11,105 bases of DNA from Thalassiosira profunda (lineage: Eukaryota > Bacillariophyta > Thalassiosirophyceae > Thalassiosirales > Thalassiosiraceae): assembly GCA_036939355.1 (NCBI GenBank), contig JALLAP010002567.1, positions 1 through 11,105 on the forward strand. The letters run 5' to 3'. The position numbers and the translations under genes are program-made. Position 1 is the first letter of the stretch. Each line of letters starts with the position of its first letter. Positions 1-7,547 of the stretch are shown here, piece after piece. The notes below the pieces were generated by a model. That model did not search any database and was not told where the DNA came from. It saw nothing but the letters and a program-made list of their open reading frames with translations.

Positions 1-1
1 T

Positions 2-73
2 GTTTCGGCGTCGGGATCGCACACTGTGGCAAATGGCAAATATCTCAACTGTGCGGGTGGAGGCGGCAACTAG
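2..73 (+). CDS. possible C-terminal end of a gene entering from the left (partial)
   Basis: From base 2 a plus-strand frame is open for 23 codons and ends in TAG at 71-73. Its peptide ends KYLNCAGGGGN and contains SGSHTVANG. It is rich in Gly, Ser and Asn with a single Cys, which resembles the tail of a secreted or modular protein. Nothing identifies a family, and 23 codons could be open by chance. If real, the gene is convergent with the minus-strand gene at 398-1105 and would end within about 180-320 bp of it. Low confidence. Confidence 0.28.
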   Translation, partial: VSASGSHTVANGKYLNCAGGGGN

Positions 74-249
74 ACCATTCCGCTGAGATCCCACGCCCTG
101 CTTGAGGCCCCAATTCGCTTGCAAAATTGCATGATTCATACCACCTCACCAGATGTGAGCCACAATGGGGATCGGATGTGCCGGCCCCCTTCGATGTAAT
201 AAGAACTGAGCCAAGATAGTAGAATCAGTTTTGTGCAGTGATAATGGTG

Positions 250-400
250 TCATACACCCCCGCGCTCTACGGTGCCTTCCTCGCCACGAGGCAGAACGGC
301 GCCGAGTTCCAACACCCACCCGTTGTCGAAAAGTATCCCATCCCCAATAGAAGCAACTCCTTGCCCCTCGATCGATTGCTGCCATTCTTCAGCTTCACTA
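250..400 (-). other. +1-frame continuation of the 398-1105 gene (frameshift, sequence error or unseen intron)
   Basis: Skipping one base at the TAG 398-400 moves the reading into a frame that stays open to TGA 250-252, about 49 codons. It begins SEAEEWQQSIEGQG, contains IGDGILFDNGWVLELG and ends in GEEGTVERGG. The composition (acidic, then a Gly/hydrophobic beta-like stretch) is protein-like and not just GC-rich noise. The shift must lie between about 418 and 398, because the +1 frame has a TAA just upstream. A competing explanation is an intron from GTAGTG (donor G at 401) to CTTGGCTCAG (acceptor G at 206), 196 nt. That would add about 23 residues ending at TGA 136-138. I cannot choose between a sequencing indel, a real mutation, recoding and splicing. 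Confidence 0.4.
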
Positions 401-1105
401 CTCCAGTTCATCAACCATCCCGCCCCAAATTAGAGACGCGGGCGACCACTTGGGACAGTGCGGTGCGTACCGATTGAAAAGCGACGTTGACGCGATGGAA
501 GTCAGCGACGCGGGGCCCATCGAGTAGGTGAACGTTCTATCGAGCGACTCCCCTGCTGTTGCCTTTGGGTGTCGCATTGCAAACCGATTCTTCCCTAATC
601 CCCCGCTTGACATGTATGCTTTGCCGAGCCACGGCCTCCCTCTCCCAAAGAGTCGATTGGTTATGAGGTTGGTCACTGGCGTCTGTTGAAGCGTATTGTT
701 AGAATTGTGTCCCAGCAGAACAACTGAACACACCAGCCACCTGCTCACCAATATCGCCCCGTTCTGCAGCAGTGTCCCATCGTACACCATCAACTCCTCC
801 TCCCCATCGCAACAGGCCAAGCCCGACAGCTCTGGGGCCTCGCAGTGCAGAAATAACTCCATCAGCTCTCGTTTTGTCATATCCGACAGTCCCTCCACCG
901 CCTCGTCGACCGATGCCCACCTCTGGGCTTGCAACACTGATTGTGGAGGAGAGCTGGCGGGGTTGGGCAATTGCAAATGAGCGCGGCGCTGCCGCACAAG
1001 CGCGTACGTCTCGAACACATTTGCGACGGAGGCGCCCGAGAGGACGACGACGGCCGTCGCGGCGGCGGCCGTGGCGACGGTGGCGAGGGGCTGTGGGAGG
1101 AGCAT
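398..1105 (-). CDS. membrane-anchored protein of unknown function, RGRPWLGKAY motif; 3' end broken or spliced
   Basis: The 235-codon frame starts at ATG 1105 and stops at TAG 398-400. Residues about 5-35 are Ala/Val-rich and hydrophobic, compatible with a signal anchor or the hydrophobic part of a targeting peptide. A helical stretch follows (TKRELMELFLHCEAPEL, about 77-93). The core is YDGTLLQNGAILVSRWLVC (108-126), LGHNSNN (131-137), TPVTNLITN (142-150) and GRGRPWLGKAY (154-164), ending in WGGMVDELE (227-235). This pattern recalls an unnamed family of plastid-containing stramenopiles with a 'DG.LL.NG ... GRGR.W.GK' core. That is recognition from memory, not a search, and I assign no function. 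A stop directly after MVDELE looks premature: the +1 frame stays open for about 49 more sensible codons, and a GT-AG intron is an alternative. The gene is co-directional with and downstream of the 1434-4502 gene. Confidence 0.72.
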   Translation of the reverse strand: MLLPQPLATVATAAAATAVVVLSGASVANVFETYALVRQRRAHLQLPNPASSPPQSVLQAQRWASVDEAVEGLSDMTKRELMELFLHCEAPELSGLACCDGEEELMVYDGTLLQNGAILVSRWLVCSVVLLGHNSNNTLQQTPVTNLITNRLFGRGRPWLGKAYMSSGGLGKNRFAMRHPKATAGESLDRTFTYSMGPASLTSIASTSLFNRYAPHCPKWSPASLIWGGMVDELE

Positions 1106-1433
1106 GGTGCATGCATCGACGAGGACAGCAGGAGGGCAGTGGGGGGAGTGCGTCTATGGTATCCATCCGTCCCGTCCGCGCCAACACAAGTGAGCCTCTT
1201 CTCTTAGCAAGGGAAAACAGTCCCTTGCTCAATACAACAGAGGAAGGCGACGTCGAATGCAGTTGTTTTTGTTTACTGCCTCTACAATAGCGTGCCTCAA
1301 TCCTGAGGCAAAGTGCTGAAACCGGTCCAACCAGTAGCAGCAATTTGCTCATACACGCTACGCTTTTCGGCTCTCAGTTCCGCGAAAGAAAGAGCAGACG
1401 ATAGTGCCCCGGCGAAGCCTAATCTCGCTCACT
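1106..1433. other. intergenic region upstream of the 398-1105 gene
   Basis: These 328 bp separate the start of the minus-strand gene at 1105 from the stop of the minus-strand gene at 1434. They should hold the 3' UTR of the upstream gene and the promoter and 5' UTR of the downstream one. Overlapping open frames here on both strands have low-complexity Arg/Pro/Ser content and no recognisable motif, so I call no gene. I see no convincing TATA box or repeat. Confidence 0.5.
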
Positions 1434-4400
1434 CTATTGGCCATCCAAAGATGCGCTCCTCTTCCTCTTTCTGCTGCCGCCATCGTTGTCAGCCGGAATA
1501 CCGCCTGCAACGATGCTGGGGTCGGCGAGAAGAAGCCGGAAAGAAGCATCAACCTTTCCAACCATGCTAGCATGTCCATGTGAGCTTGCAGCAAGCATGA
1601 AAGGGTAGAGACCCGATACAGGACACCGGGTGGATGCGGCTTGTGGATAGGACTCGAACACCTCCATGGTCGTATCAATTGACGTTCTTTTGTTGGCCGT
1701 CGCGCAGTGGAGTGTCAACCTGCCATCCTCACCCGGCGTACGAGTCATGTCCGGATAGTCCTCGATGATCTTTCGAACATGGAGCGATTCAGGGACTTTC
1801 CCATCTGCTTCTTTGTGCTTGTACCAGTAGTAAGTAGAATTCGTCACCCACGCTCGATTCAACATCTCGTGAATCAGGCTCCGAGGTCCGTACCCAATGC
1901 TAGTCGCCTGCTCCACAATGACTTGTAGCACCAATGAAAATAGATCGTCTGCCTTGATAGACCAACGTCCGAGTTTAGTCAGATCGCCTTCTTCGCCATG
2001 CTCCATGACATAGCAAATTGCCTTCACAAAGATCTGCTTTTTGTCTCCGTTCAAGTGTATTTTGGAGGTGGAGCTTCCATGGCGATCGAGGCAAGTCGCA
2101 AAATCCTTGGCAAAGTCGACTAAGCATGATTGGACGAAATCGTAGGGATGACTGGACATCTTTTGCAGAAGTCGGGCTCGATCCAAGAGCGCCGGGATCG
2201 TTCTGTTGGATACTGTTTTGTCGTGTAGGAACCGCAATGTGGCTTCGACTACCGGGGTCAGAGCGTTGTACCCGTGCTCTGACATCAGGCCGTCAATCGC
2301 CGAATTGATGACACCGCTGTCCTCAATCTTGTCTGCCCCAAAACGCGGCAGATGCTGACACTGAGTCTCTAGGAGATTGTTTTCATGACCTCCGTTCGAG
2401 AGCTTCAAGATGAAGTCGCACCTCAGAAGGAATAAGTGCAGCTCAAGATCCTTCCTCCGCTCCGCGTTGCTCAATAGATCAGCAATTTGGGCTTTGACCT
2501 TCTCATACCCGAACCTACCAGCTGCAGCTCGAATGGCATCGTACAGCTCGACATCGGGCTCGCTGGAACCTAAGCCAGAGATCGTCTTCTGCACGAACTC
2601 AATCCTTTCGCTGCTGAGCGCCTTTTTGCCCCTTGACCTGTTGAGCATCTGCAGCACCTTCGTGCACGAAGAAACGTCGAACTCCGCGTTCTCCTTCGAA
2701 TCGACAACTCCAAGCATTCTCTCGAGCATCGAGTAGTCCCGGGCGGCGACGACTGTGTCAGTAACCTCCGCTACACCAGCAGTTCCGCGGAGGCATTTGA
2801 GTTCAGCATCGACCAACGTGGCGTCGTAGGCTGTAAGCACAAATGACGAACGCGGTGAGCAGTTGCTACTTTCAAGATGTTCAGGTGCAGCGCGAGAAGA
2901 CTCACCCAAAATGAAACTCGAGACGAACTTGTCCGTGATCGTGCTCCCGTAATAGGAACTCGACACCGATGAGCTGCAGGGAGAACCCCAGCTTTCCTCG
3001 TAGTCCTCCACGTCAAAATTCAATATCATCCCGCTTCTGTCATCAAAAGGTGTGAAGTTGACGACTGACTTCAGCCATTCTTCATCAGACGTCACGTCAT
3101 TTCCTTCGTCGTCAAAGATCTGCACAATCGAGGACTCGCTGCTGGTGGTAATTCTGTTACCGTAGTAGCCTGTTCGATGGGCGTGCGCCATGTCCGCATT
3201 GAGTATAAAAAATCTCCACCCCTTCCCAGACATTGATACTTTGGCAGCCTCGAAACGAGAGCGATGCGCGTGCGACAAAGCGTTGATGCCGTGGCGCCCG
3301 AGGTCCGCCGCCTTGTACTCTTTCAACAGAGGAACCAGCAAAACTCGATCAGCCGCAGGCAACCCACTCAGAGAACGAGCAAGCGTTCTCATTGGTGATT
3401 TCAGGTCGGCCGCCGTAGGGACATGATACTTCTCGCAGCCACCGCAGTAGGATCCTTGGTAGCGAAGAGAATACCGCAACAGCGCCCGGTGTCCGCTTGT
3501 AACTTTCTCGATCGCATACTCGCAATCTTTGTAGTGCGCAATGAAATAGCACGCAAACGAAGCGTCACCGGAAATGGCGCCCATGTCGAAAGCTTCAACC
3601 TCATCTTCGTGTTCGTCTTCCTCTACAACCTCCTCGTCTAAGTTGTACATGGACACCGTGCCTCCCTTGAACGTGGATGGCAGCTGAACGAGCAAAGTGC
3701 CGATCACGTTGTCCTCCTCATCAGCATTGGAGCACCTCTTTATCTGGCTCCCTTTCTCCATCAGCAGGAGCGCATCCAGCTTCGCTGACAGTTTGTCGGG
3801 ATCCACGCCAAGTCGATACGCCACCGTCTGCAGCAAGGAAGCAAACTTGCCCTCCCAAGCCGGATTTTTTATGCGGAGGCGGCGAGATTCGACAGAATAC
3901 ACCTTGCGGTACGAGCCGTCCTGAATCTTTGTCGTGTGTCGGTTGGACTTGATCTCTTTCGCCTGAGAATCGATCAACGGCAGCGAGATGTCTCCGACCC
4001 CGTTGATGCGCAGACCGGGAGCCGGAGGCAGGGCCGGAGTGAGCGTGCTCCCGTCGGCAATGTCGGAAGCAGCGAAGGTCCCAGTGTAGCGCACGTCTTC
4101 GAGGGCCTCCCAAACGTCGAACATATCAGGGAGCGCATCCTCTTCGTCGTCCTCTCCGGAAGATTCGTCATCTGCATTCAATATCCCAGCGTCCGGGGCG
4201 GCGCCGTCCTCCTCGTTCGCGACTGGATCCACATTGTCATTGGCAGGGGCATTGTTCGCACCGGCATTGGCGACCCCTGCACCGCCCCCATCGGCATTTG
4301 CGTCATCATCATTGTCAACGTCGACATTGGGGGCATCGGCCGCAGCAACAGCCCCCTCGGCCACAACGCCAGGTGCACCGGGCGCATTGGCAGCGGCATC

Positions 4401-4502
4401 GTCATCTCGCGCGGCGTCGTTGGGGACGTTCGCCGCGACAAGGTCGGCATTGGCATTCGCCGCGGCGACCCCGGCATGGACAACGTCGGCGTTGGCATCC
4501 AT
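1434..4502 (-). CDS. large protein with degenerate 2OG-Fe(II) dioxygenase-like domain and diatom-type C-terminal ankyrin-like module
   Basis: The 1022-codon frame starts at ATG 4502, the first ATG after an in-frame TGA at 4518-4520, and ends at TAG 1434. Residues 1-107 are Ala/Asn/Asp-rich low complexity, and 110-126 are strongly acidic. Residues about 200-345 read as a prolyl-4-hydroxylase-like double-stranded beta helix: LLLMEKGS (245-252), GTLLVQLPS (268-276), a GG turn at 280-281, then AHYKDCEYAI (322-331) and VTSGHR (334-339). In active relatives the corresponding places are HxD, DCEHEV and VTSGYR. Here they are C257/N259 and Y329, while R339, the usual 2-oxoglutarate salt-bridge position, is kept. 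An enzymatically dead, perhaps binding-only, domain is inferred. The C-terminus has GRLTLHCA (927-934), GLYPFMLAA (964-972) and FRLLLADPS (988-996), an ankyrin-like ending I associate with diatom proteins. RKRKR (1011-1015) could be a nuclear localisation signal. A probable 75-nt intron (2831-2905) would shorten the product to 997 residues. Confidence 0.85.
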   Translation of the reverse strand: MDANADVVHAGVAAANANADLVAANVPNDAARDDDAAANAPGAPGVVAEGAVAAADAPNVDVDNDDDANADGGGAGVANAGANNAPANDNVDPVANEEDGAAPDAGILNADDESSGEDDEEDALPDMFDVWEALEDVRYTGTFAASDIADGSTLTPALPPAPGLRINGVGDISLPLIDSQAKEIKSNRHTTKIQDGSYRKVYSVESRRLRIKNPAWEGKFASLLQTVAYRLGVDPDKLSAKLDALLLMEKGSQIKRCSNADEEDNVIGTLLVQLPSTFKGGTVSMYNLDEEVVEEDEHEDEVEAFDMGAISGDASFACYFIAHYKDCEYAIEKVTSGHRALLRYSLRYQGSYCGGCEKYHVPTAADLKSPMRTLARSLSGLPAADRVLLVPLLKEYKAADLGRHGINALSHAHRSRFEAAKVSMSGKGWRFFILNADMAHAHRTGYYGNRITTSSESSIVQIFDDEGNDVTSDEEWLKSVVNFTPFDDRSGMILNFDVEDYEESWGSPCSSSVSSSYYGSTITDKFVSSFILGESSRAAPEHLESSNCSPRSSFVLTAYDATLVDAELKCLRGTAGVAEVTDTVVAARDYSMLERMLGVVDSKENAEFDVSSCTKVLQMLNRSRGKKALSSERIEFVQKTISGLGSSEPDVELYDAIRAAAGRFGYEKVKAQIADLLSNAERRKDLELHLFLLRCDFILKLSNGGHENNLLETQCQHLPRFGADKIEDSGVINSAIDGLMSEHGYNALTPVVEATLRFLHDKTVSNRTIPALLDRARLLQKMSSHPYDFVQSCLVDFAKDFATCLDRHGSSTSKIHLNGDKKQIFVKAICYVMEHGEEGDLTKLGRWSIKADDLFSLVLQVIVEQATSIGYGPRSLIHEMLNRAWVTNSTYYWYKHKEADGKVPESLHVRKIIEDYPDMTRTPGEDGRLTLHCATANKRTSIDTTMEVFESYPQAASTRCPVSGLYPFMLAASSHGHASMVGKVDASFRLLLADPSIVAGGIPADNDGGSRKRKRSASLDGQ
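2831..2905 (-). other. probable 75-nt in-frame spliceosomal intron
   Basis: Read on the minus strand, a consensus donor GTGAGT starts at 2905 and a pyrimidine-rich acceptor TTTGTGCTTACAG ends at 2831. The interval is 75 nt, a multiple of three with no in-frame stop, so simple ORF calling reads through it. Splicing joins G|CC (phase 1). It replaces a Ser/Pro/Arg-rich stretch beginning at residue 534 with a single Ala, giving FILAYDATLVDAELK, which continues smoothly into ordered sequence. Possible branch points are CTGAAC or CTCAC inside the interval. The length suits short algal introns. Retention would keep a 25-residue insert, so regulated retention is possible. Confidence 0.72.
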
Positions 4503-4997
4503 CGTGCTCCGCCAGCGTCAACAGCTCAAATGCCTGCACAGCGACAACGCCAACGATCAGGGGTGAGGCGATTTTTTTGCTCGACGAGGTGGGTAAATAT
4601 TCGCGACGCCGCGCCACTACTGAATAGGACACGCCGCGACGACGACGACCGCGTGTGGGTGATAGAGGAAAGGGCCCCAGGGGGGAAGGAGTGAGGGGTG
4701 GGTGGAGGGGCCCGGAGAGGTCTCGTCGGGCTTGTGGGCGGGATAGGGAGGGGAGTCGTCAGGGGAGAGGTACGTACGTAGGATGGGTAGTACCTCTCTC
4801 CACTTCTCTCTCGTCCAGCTCCTCCTCCGCCGGCGCAACCCTCTGCTTTGCTTCCACGCCTCTCTCGGCGGCACGCGGCACCCCGGAGCAAACCCAACTG
4901 TCCCCAGGAGAGGGTCCAACCCAAAGCTCTGACGCTATCTTTCGTCCGCTAGGCCAGTCAGGCCAGGTGGTCCGCGGAAGGTACCCTCCCCCCGTTG
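4503..4997. promoter_or_regulatory. intergenic region upstream of the 1434-4502 gene
   Basis: These 495 bp lie between the start of the large minus-strand gene and the stop of the basic-protein gene at 4998. They should contain the promoter of the former and the 3' UTR of the latter. An AT-rich element (AAATATT near 4594) lies about 90 bp upstream of the ATG in minus-strand sense and is the best TATA-like candidate, but it is weak. Frames open through this region are Arg/Gly/Pro-rich and unconvincing. A 9-bp inverted repeat at 4765-4798 is listed separately. Confidence 0.4.
4765..4798. repeat. 9-bp perfect inverted repeat around GTAC tandem
   Basis: GAGAGGTAC at 4765-4773 is the exact reverse complement of GTACCTCTC at 4790-4798, with a 16-nt spacer. 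The left arm runs into a short GTAC/ACGT tandem (4770-4780). It could be a protein-binding site or a hairpin. It sits about 260-300 bp upstream of the ATG of the large minus-strand gene. No function is known. Confidence 0.45.
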
Positions 4998-5504
4998 TCA
5001 ACATTTCATCGACGCCAATCCCTGGCATATACTCCCCATCTCCCTCTTTCTCCTGCGTCGTTCTTGCAATTGCTTAACCTTGCCATTGCGGCGCAACCGT
5101 CGCTCCTCCTTCAGCTTTCTTTTCATTTCCTTCCCCGCCCCGGTCGATGGCACGGCGTTCACTGCGTTTCTTACCAGACGCCGCTGCTTCCTTTTCGCAG
5201 CCGCGTTGGCCTTCCACTTTCGACAGTGCTTCTTGCCCATGCTCGCATCTTTCACTGGGCCGCGATCTGCAGACGATTCCGCCTGCCAGCAGTCGGGAAA
5301 GTCGGGGAATCCCGGCACCCCTCCGCCACTAACATTGCCACTCTGCGTCATGGCGACATCTCCCAGCGTATTGCAGTATAGTGCGGGATGGAGCTTGCGC
5401 GGCAACACGCACGCCGTGGCCTGAAGGCTGGTCACGACCGACGATCCCATCGACAGGCTTTGGGATGCGGCCCGGGCGAGGTCGTCGTCGACGGAGACGG
5501 GCAT
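4998..5504 (-). CDS. small basic protein of unknown function, Lys/Arg-rich C-terminal helix
   Basis: The frame from ATG 5504 to TGA 4998 gives 168 residues. The N-terminal half is ordinary mixed sequence (MPVSVDDDLARAASQSL, then GVPGFPDFPDCW at about 62-73). From residue 89 it becomes strongly basic: MGKKHCRKWKANAAAKRKQRR and then KEMKRKLKEERRLRRNGKVKQLQERRRRKRE, likely a charged single helix or coiled coil. Such tails are typical of nucleolar, ribosome-biogenesis or RNA-binding proteins, but I recognise no family. The same frame remains open up to 5981 through a poly-G stretch and the antisense of the neighbouring gene. I chose 5504 because sequence above it is Gly/Arg low complexity and lies in the shared upstream region. 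No conserved domain supports the gene, so it remains provisional. Confidence 0.5.
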   Translation of the reverse strand: MPVSVDDDLARAASQSLSMGSSVVTSLQATACVLPRKLHPALYCNTLGDVAMTQSGNVSGGGVPGFPDFPDCWQAESSADRGPVKDASMGKKHCRKWKANAAAKRKQRRLVRNAVNAVPSTGAGKEMKRKLKEERRLRRNGKVKQLQERRRRKREMGSICQGLASMKC

Positions 5505-5904
5505 TTTGTGATGGGTATCTTTGGAGACGCGCGGCGGAACCTCCTCCTCGCAAGCTCCAGCCAAGGGAGGGCCGACGCTCCTCCAATATCGCAGCTGGTG
5601 ATACGAGTGTGTGGGTGATGACCTCGCTCCCCCCCCCCCCCCCCCCCCCCCCCCGCGCCCCTCCGCCCACTCTGCTCCTCCCCCGACCGAGCGCCCCGCG
5701 GCTGGCGGCTCCCCCCTCTCGAGACCGGACATCTCACTGCGGCGGCGGGATAGGGGACAGCGCGCCGCGGTGTGTTGGTGCAGGAGGGCGGCGGCGTGGA
5801 GGCAAAAGGCAGCGACCCTTTTCCTGCAACCCGGCAACTGCTCACAAGGCGGAGTGGAGGCCGAAGACAAGGAAAGGGTTTCTACCCGTGTTGCAACTGC
5901 TCCG
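5505..5904. promoter_or_regulatory. divergent intergenic region between the basic-protein and FkbM-like genes
   Basis: These 400 bp separate two divergently transcribed genes, so both promoters probably lie here. The centre is extremely C-rich on the plus strand, with a 26-nt C run at 5629-5654 followed by CCTCC/CCCAC-type boxes. Open frames crossing it encode only Pro- or Gly-runs. I see no TATA box or initiator that I would defend. Confidence 0.45.
5629..5654. repeat. 26-nt C homopolymer (G on the minus strand)
   Basis: Twenty-six consecutive C residues run from 5629 to 5654, in the middle of the divergent intergenic region. On the minus strand this is an unbroken G run able to form a G-quadruplex; on the plus strand it could form an i-motif. 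Homopolymers of this length are prone to length variation and to assembly or sequencing error, so its exact length is uncertain. Confidence 0.85.
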
Positions 5905-7098
5905 ATGATGAGTAAGAGCAACACGTATTGGCCGGCCTTCCTCGGCATGCTGGTGGCCCTGGTGATATTCGAAAGCGCCATCTTCTACTCCACGATATTC
6001 GGCTCGCACGTGGGCGCTATCAGGGGAAACGACGGCTGGCAACCCGAGGCCGCGGAGGGCCAGCGCACAACCGGCAACGATATCATTTGCCCTTCGGCGC
6101 TGGCGCTGTTTGAGAATGCCACGGAACTGGAGATGGCCATTGCAGACAACGTCCTCTTTCATCAAAGGGGTGGGAATCTGAGATCCATTGAAAAGTACCT
6201 GAACAGCCACATGCAGAATACGCTGGATATCCTTGGCATACAATTCACACCCAACGGCGAGAACGCTCCGTCAAAGAACGCAATAGCGCATCTAGAACAA
6301 TACTACAAAAACAACCAGGTGGCGCGGGGAGGATACGGGCAACCGCTCCCGGGCACGCTGAAATCAACACACGGCGATGGGCTTAAGAGTGCACTGTTCG
6401 AAAGCCGATGGATCAATGTCATCGAACCTCCAAGACTGGAACGATACGATGCCGGCTTGGGACCGGTGGGCCCGGAATGCTCCAACAAAGTGGCATTTGG
6501 CAAGGGAACGTACGAGGAGAAGAATCTCTGTACGGCTGCCAAACCGACCGAACAATCGGCAAACGAGGAGTGCAACGTCTTCTCCATCGGTTCCAACGAT
6601 CAATGGGGCTTCGAGATTGAGCTGCGACAGAAGCTTCCGCGGTGCAAGACGCACACTTTTGACTGCACACTGAAAGATAACACACCGCGAAACAAACCGG
6701 CTTCCGGTGACGTCAATTTCTACCCCTACTGCATCGGTTCGAACGATGCCCAGCCTCCCTACCTGCCGTACGAGAGGATATGGAACGCAACAGAAACCAC
6801 CGTGCCCCCAAAGCTTCTGAAGATGGACGTGGAAGGCTTTGAATATGACGTGCTGGACTCGGTCTTATCGGCCGATCCGGCAATATGGCCAGAGCAAATA
6901 ATGATGGAGGTGCACTGGGCTACGCGAATGGTGGACGTTCCGTGGATGCCTCGCACTCGAACGGCTGCGGAAATCGCTTTATTCTTTGGGGGACTATTCA
7001 ACCATGGCGGATACATTCTTGCAGGAACCCACTCCTTCCCCGGCTGCCAGCCCTGCAACGAGGTATTGTTGATCAGGGCACTGTGCCCTTCAACATGA
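5905..7098 (+). CDS. membrane-anchored FkbM/METTL24-like methyltransferase
   Basis: The frame from ATG 5905 to TGA 7098 gives 397 residues. The first six residues are polar and residues about 9-31 form one hydrophobic segment, the pattern of a type II membrane protein of the ER/Golgi with a lumenal C-terminal domain. The catalytic part is a Methyltransf_21/FkbM-type Rossmann domain: CNVFSIGSNDQWGFEIEL (223-240, SAM motif I region), HTFDCT (250-255), then LKMDVEGFEYDVL (305-317), the hallmark K-D-x-E-G block. It continues with PEQIMMEVHW (329-338) and the Cys-containing end GCQPCNEVLLIRALC (380-394). IEPPRLERYDAGLGPVGPEC (173-192) upstream resembles METTL24-type proteins. There is an Asn-x-Thr sequon at N71 and another at N294. 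The family transfers methyl groups from SAM; the substrate is unknown, a glycan being a fair guess. The open frame extends upstream to 5611 through the poly-C run as poly-Pro. The 5905 start is preferred because it places the signal anchor at the N-terminus. Confidence 0.88.
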   Translation: MMSKSNTYWPAFLGMLVALVIFESAIFYSTIFGSHVGAIRGNDGWQPEAAEGQRTTGNDIICPSALALFENATELEMAIADNVLFHQRGGNLRSIEKYLNSHMQNTLDILGIQFTPNGENAPSKNAIAHLEQYYKNNQVARGGYGQPLPGTLKSTHGDGLKSALFESRWINVIEPPRLERYDAGLGPVGPECSNKVAFGKGTYEEKNLCTAAKPTEQSANEECNVFSIGSNDQWGFEIELRQKLPRCKTHTFDCTLKDNTPRNKPASGDVNFYPYCIGSNDAQPPYLPYERIWNATETTVPPKLLKMDVEGFEYDVLDSVLSADPAIWPEQIMMEVHWATRMVDVPWMPRTRTAAEIALFFGGLFNHGGYILAGTHSFPGCQPCNEVLLIRALCPST

Positions 7099-7139
7099 TA
7101 ATGACGCTATCCCCCCTGCTAATTCATCTGCTCATCTCA

Positions 7140-7547
7140 TCAGCTCTCCTCCACCACCTTGACGTCGAACTTTGCCTCCCCCAAATTGAGCATCGGCGTC
7201 CACACCCCCTGAACGCTCGCGCAGTCCCCTCGCACGGCCAGCCCGCCCAATCGCTGGATCTTCCTCCCGCTCGTGTTCCGCAGCACGTCCAACACCTCCA
7301 CTATTCGCCGCTCGGTCGTGTTCTTGACGCAAATTTGCTTCGATTGGCCGGTAATATATTCTCCCTGAATGTACGGGTGGTGGCCGTTCCGCGGCTTGAC
7401 GACGATGTCGACGTGGGGGTGGTCGGTGGCGAATTGGAGGAGGTGGGGGGAGTCCCTGAGGTAATTTCGGACGGTGGCGGAGGAGCCCCCGACCTCGCAG
7501 TAGCGGATGCGCAGCTTGCGGAGCTGGGGTATCCCACGCGTGGCCAT
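7140..7547 (-). CDS. MRPL43: mitochondrial large-subunit ribosomal protein mL43
   Basis: The frame from ATG 7547 to TGA 7140 gives 135 residues. The start [26 protein letters not shown] (5-30) is the signature of the L51/S25/CI-B8 thioredoxin-like domain. It is followed by [24 protein letters not shown] (44-67), with its G-x-HP-x-(I/V)-x-GEY core, and by [10 protein letters not shown] (88-97). The length and compact single domain fit mL43 (Mrpl51 in yeast), a protein of the mitoribosome large subunit. The related NADH dehydrogenase subunit B8/NDUFA2 is shorter and lacks this ending, so mL43 is the better call. No long transit peptide is visible; the N-terminus is basic, as is common for this family. 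The stop lies 41 nt from the stop of the convergent methyltransferase gene, so the 3' UTRs probably overlap. Confidence 0.9.
   Translation of the reverse strand: MATRGIPQLRKLRIRYCEVGGSSATVRNYLRDSPHLLQFATDHPHVDIVVKPRNGHHPYIQGEYITGQSKQICVKNTTERRIVEVLDVLRNTSGRKIQRLGGLAVRGDCASVQGVWTPMLNLGEAKFDVKVVEES

Noticed and set aside
699..1352. 217-codon minus-strand frame overlapping the leftmost gene
   Set aside because: Another frame of the same region; Arg/His-rich runs and no motif, whereas the 398-1105 frame has ordered, family-like sequence.
5611..5904. N-terminal extension of the methyltransferase through the poly-C run
   Set aside because: It would add a poly-Pro/Arg low-complexity leader in front of a well-formed signal anchor; the ATG at 5905 is the natural start.
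5505..5981. N-terminal extension of the basic-protein frame up to 5981
   Set aside because: It crosses the poly-G run as poly-Gly and its first part is antisense to the methyltransferase signal anchor.
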